A stretch of DNA of 5,668 nucleotides from Clostridiales bacterium (GTDB lineage: Bacteria > Bacillota > Clostridia > Lachnospirales > Lachnospiraceae): contig JAGZDD010000217.1 in NCBI GenBank assembly GCA_018369015.1, positions 1-5,668 of the forward strand, written 5' to 3'. Below the pieces are notes generated by a model. It was not told the DNA's origin and did no database searches. It was given only the letters and a program-made list of their open reading frames with translations. Positions within the stretch are counted from its first letter, which is position 1. Each line of letters opens with the position of its first letter. Below, one piece after another: positions 5,188-5,668 of this stretch. Position numbers and translations under genes: made by a program.

Positions 5188-5231
5188 GAAAATCGTGACA
5201 AAGTGACTAAAAACAGTAAAGGAAGATATGA

Positions 5232-5668
5232 ATGAATCGTGATGATATTATTATAAAAAAGGTCATTGTACATATTTTGGATTCCTCCGTAGGTATGCCG
5301 GTGCTTTCTGATAAAGAGCTTTCCTGCGGTCCGGATCTTTATGATTTTTTTCGGGCGCATCTGGAAAAAATAACAGAAAGCGATGATTTAAAGCAATGCA
5401 GCTTTTTTGAAGAGTCAGAAATTTTGGATGAGCTTCATCAGTTTGAACCGGAACTGTTTGTGCCGATGAGCCAGAAGCTGGCCGCTTTTTTGTATTCGAT
5501 TATGAATTCCAACATCGAAATACCTTAGGCGGATTTAGCGGTTGTTTAGTTCCGTTATGATGAAAATGAATATATTGTACTATTAAAAATGAATAATAAA
5601 TATTCTTATACTCATTTAACTGTATAAGAATTAGGGGAAAAAAACAATGTCATTATTAAGCAAAAGTA
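5232..5668 (+). pseudogene. NA37/YejK-like nucleoid-associated protein gene with three in-frame stops, cut by the window end
   Basis: The ATG at 5232 (GGAAG 6 nt upstream) opens 98 codons resembling the N-terminus of clostridial nucleoid-associated proteins of family NA37 (PF04245). Recognisable parts are the start with DIIIKK, ILDSSVGMPVLSDKEL, DFFRAH and the run ending MNSNIEIP. A TAG at 5526-5528 then stops translation, but the same frame continues with family-like residues: ADLAVV, TAG at 5547-5549, FRYDENEYIVLLKMN, KYSYTHLTV, TAA at 5625-5627, and ELGEKNNVIIKQK up to the window end. As I recall the family is about 330-350 residues, so the 98-residue product would be a fragment. No frameshift is needed, so the damage is point nonsense mutation. 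UAG recoding is unlikely because two neighbouring genes end in TAG and one interruption is TAA. Family resemblance is from memory of NA37 sequences. Confidence 0.78.

Noticed and set aside
4931..5206. Plus-strand open frame of 91 codons across the apbE start and promoter region
   Set aside because: It overlaps the apbE N-terminus, the leader hairpins and both promoters, and its translation shows no family resemblance.
5526..5627. Pyrrolysine or reassigned UAG explanation for the NA37 stops
   Set aside because: The NusG domain II and Gx genes both end in TAG, and one of the three interruptions is TAA, so UAG recoding alone cannot rescue the frame.

Overview
The window looks like chromosome from a low-to-mid GC Firmicute, most likely a clostridium of the Lachnospiraceae type. 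The reasons are strong AGGAGG-type ribosome binding sites, near-consensus sigma-A promoter spacing, and the protein families present: a cytosolic GH32 sucrose-6-phosphate hydrolase, a PfkB fructokinase, a NusG domain II protein, a Gx transporter, an ApbE lipoprotein and an NA37 nucleoid-associated protein. This assignment is inferred from family resemblance, not from a database search.

Layout. Positions 1-135 are intergenic and hold a repeat and a terminator-like hairpin. Positions 136-2567 (+) carry a two-gene sucrose operon, scrB-scrK, whose genes overlap by 4 nt (GTGA). Positions 2568-2802 are a convergent intergenic region packed with inverted repeats, one good rho-independent terminator for scrK, and a second copy of the repeat found upstream of scrB. 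Positions 2803-4978 (-) hold a three-gene operon transcribed right to left: an ApbE-type FAD:protein FMN transferase lipoprotein, a small membrane-anchored NusG domain II protein and a Gx-family integral membrane protein. Positions 4979-5231 are a divergent promoter region with a near-perfect promoter for the apbE operon, a weaker extended -10 promoter for the rightward gene and several hairpins. Positions 5232-5668 (+) hold the start of an NA37/YejK-like gene interrupted in frame by three stop codons (TAG, TAG, TAA) while its family-like reading continues. It is best read as a decaying pseudogene and runs off the window.

How the genes work together. ScrB would split sucrose-6-phosphate made by a PTS (not in the window) into glucose-6-phosphate and fructose, and ScrK would phosphorylate the fructose to fructose-6-phosphate. 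The minus-strand trio matches the FmnB/EetA/EetB type of proteins known from flavin-based extracellular electron transfer loci of Gram-positive bacteria. The NADH dehydrogenase, the demethylmenaquinone enzymes and the flavinylated acceptor protein are not in view.

The most unusual content is (1) the partial electron-transfer cluster, (2) the NA37 gene with three in-frame stops but no frameshift, and (3) two families of short intergenic hairpin repeats. One family flanks the sucrose operon in direct orientation and the other flanks apbE.
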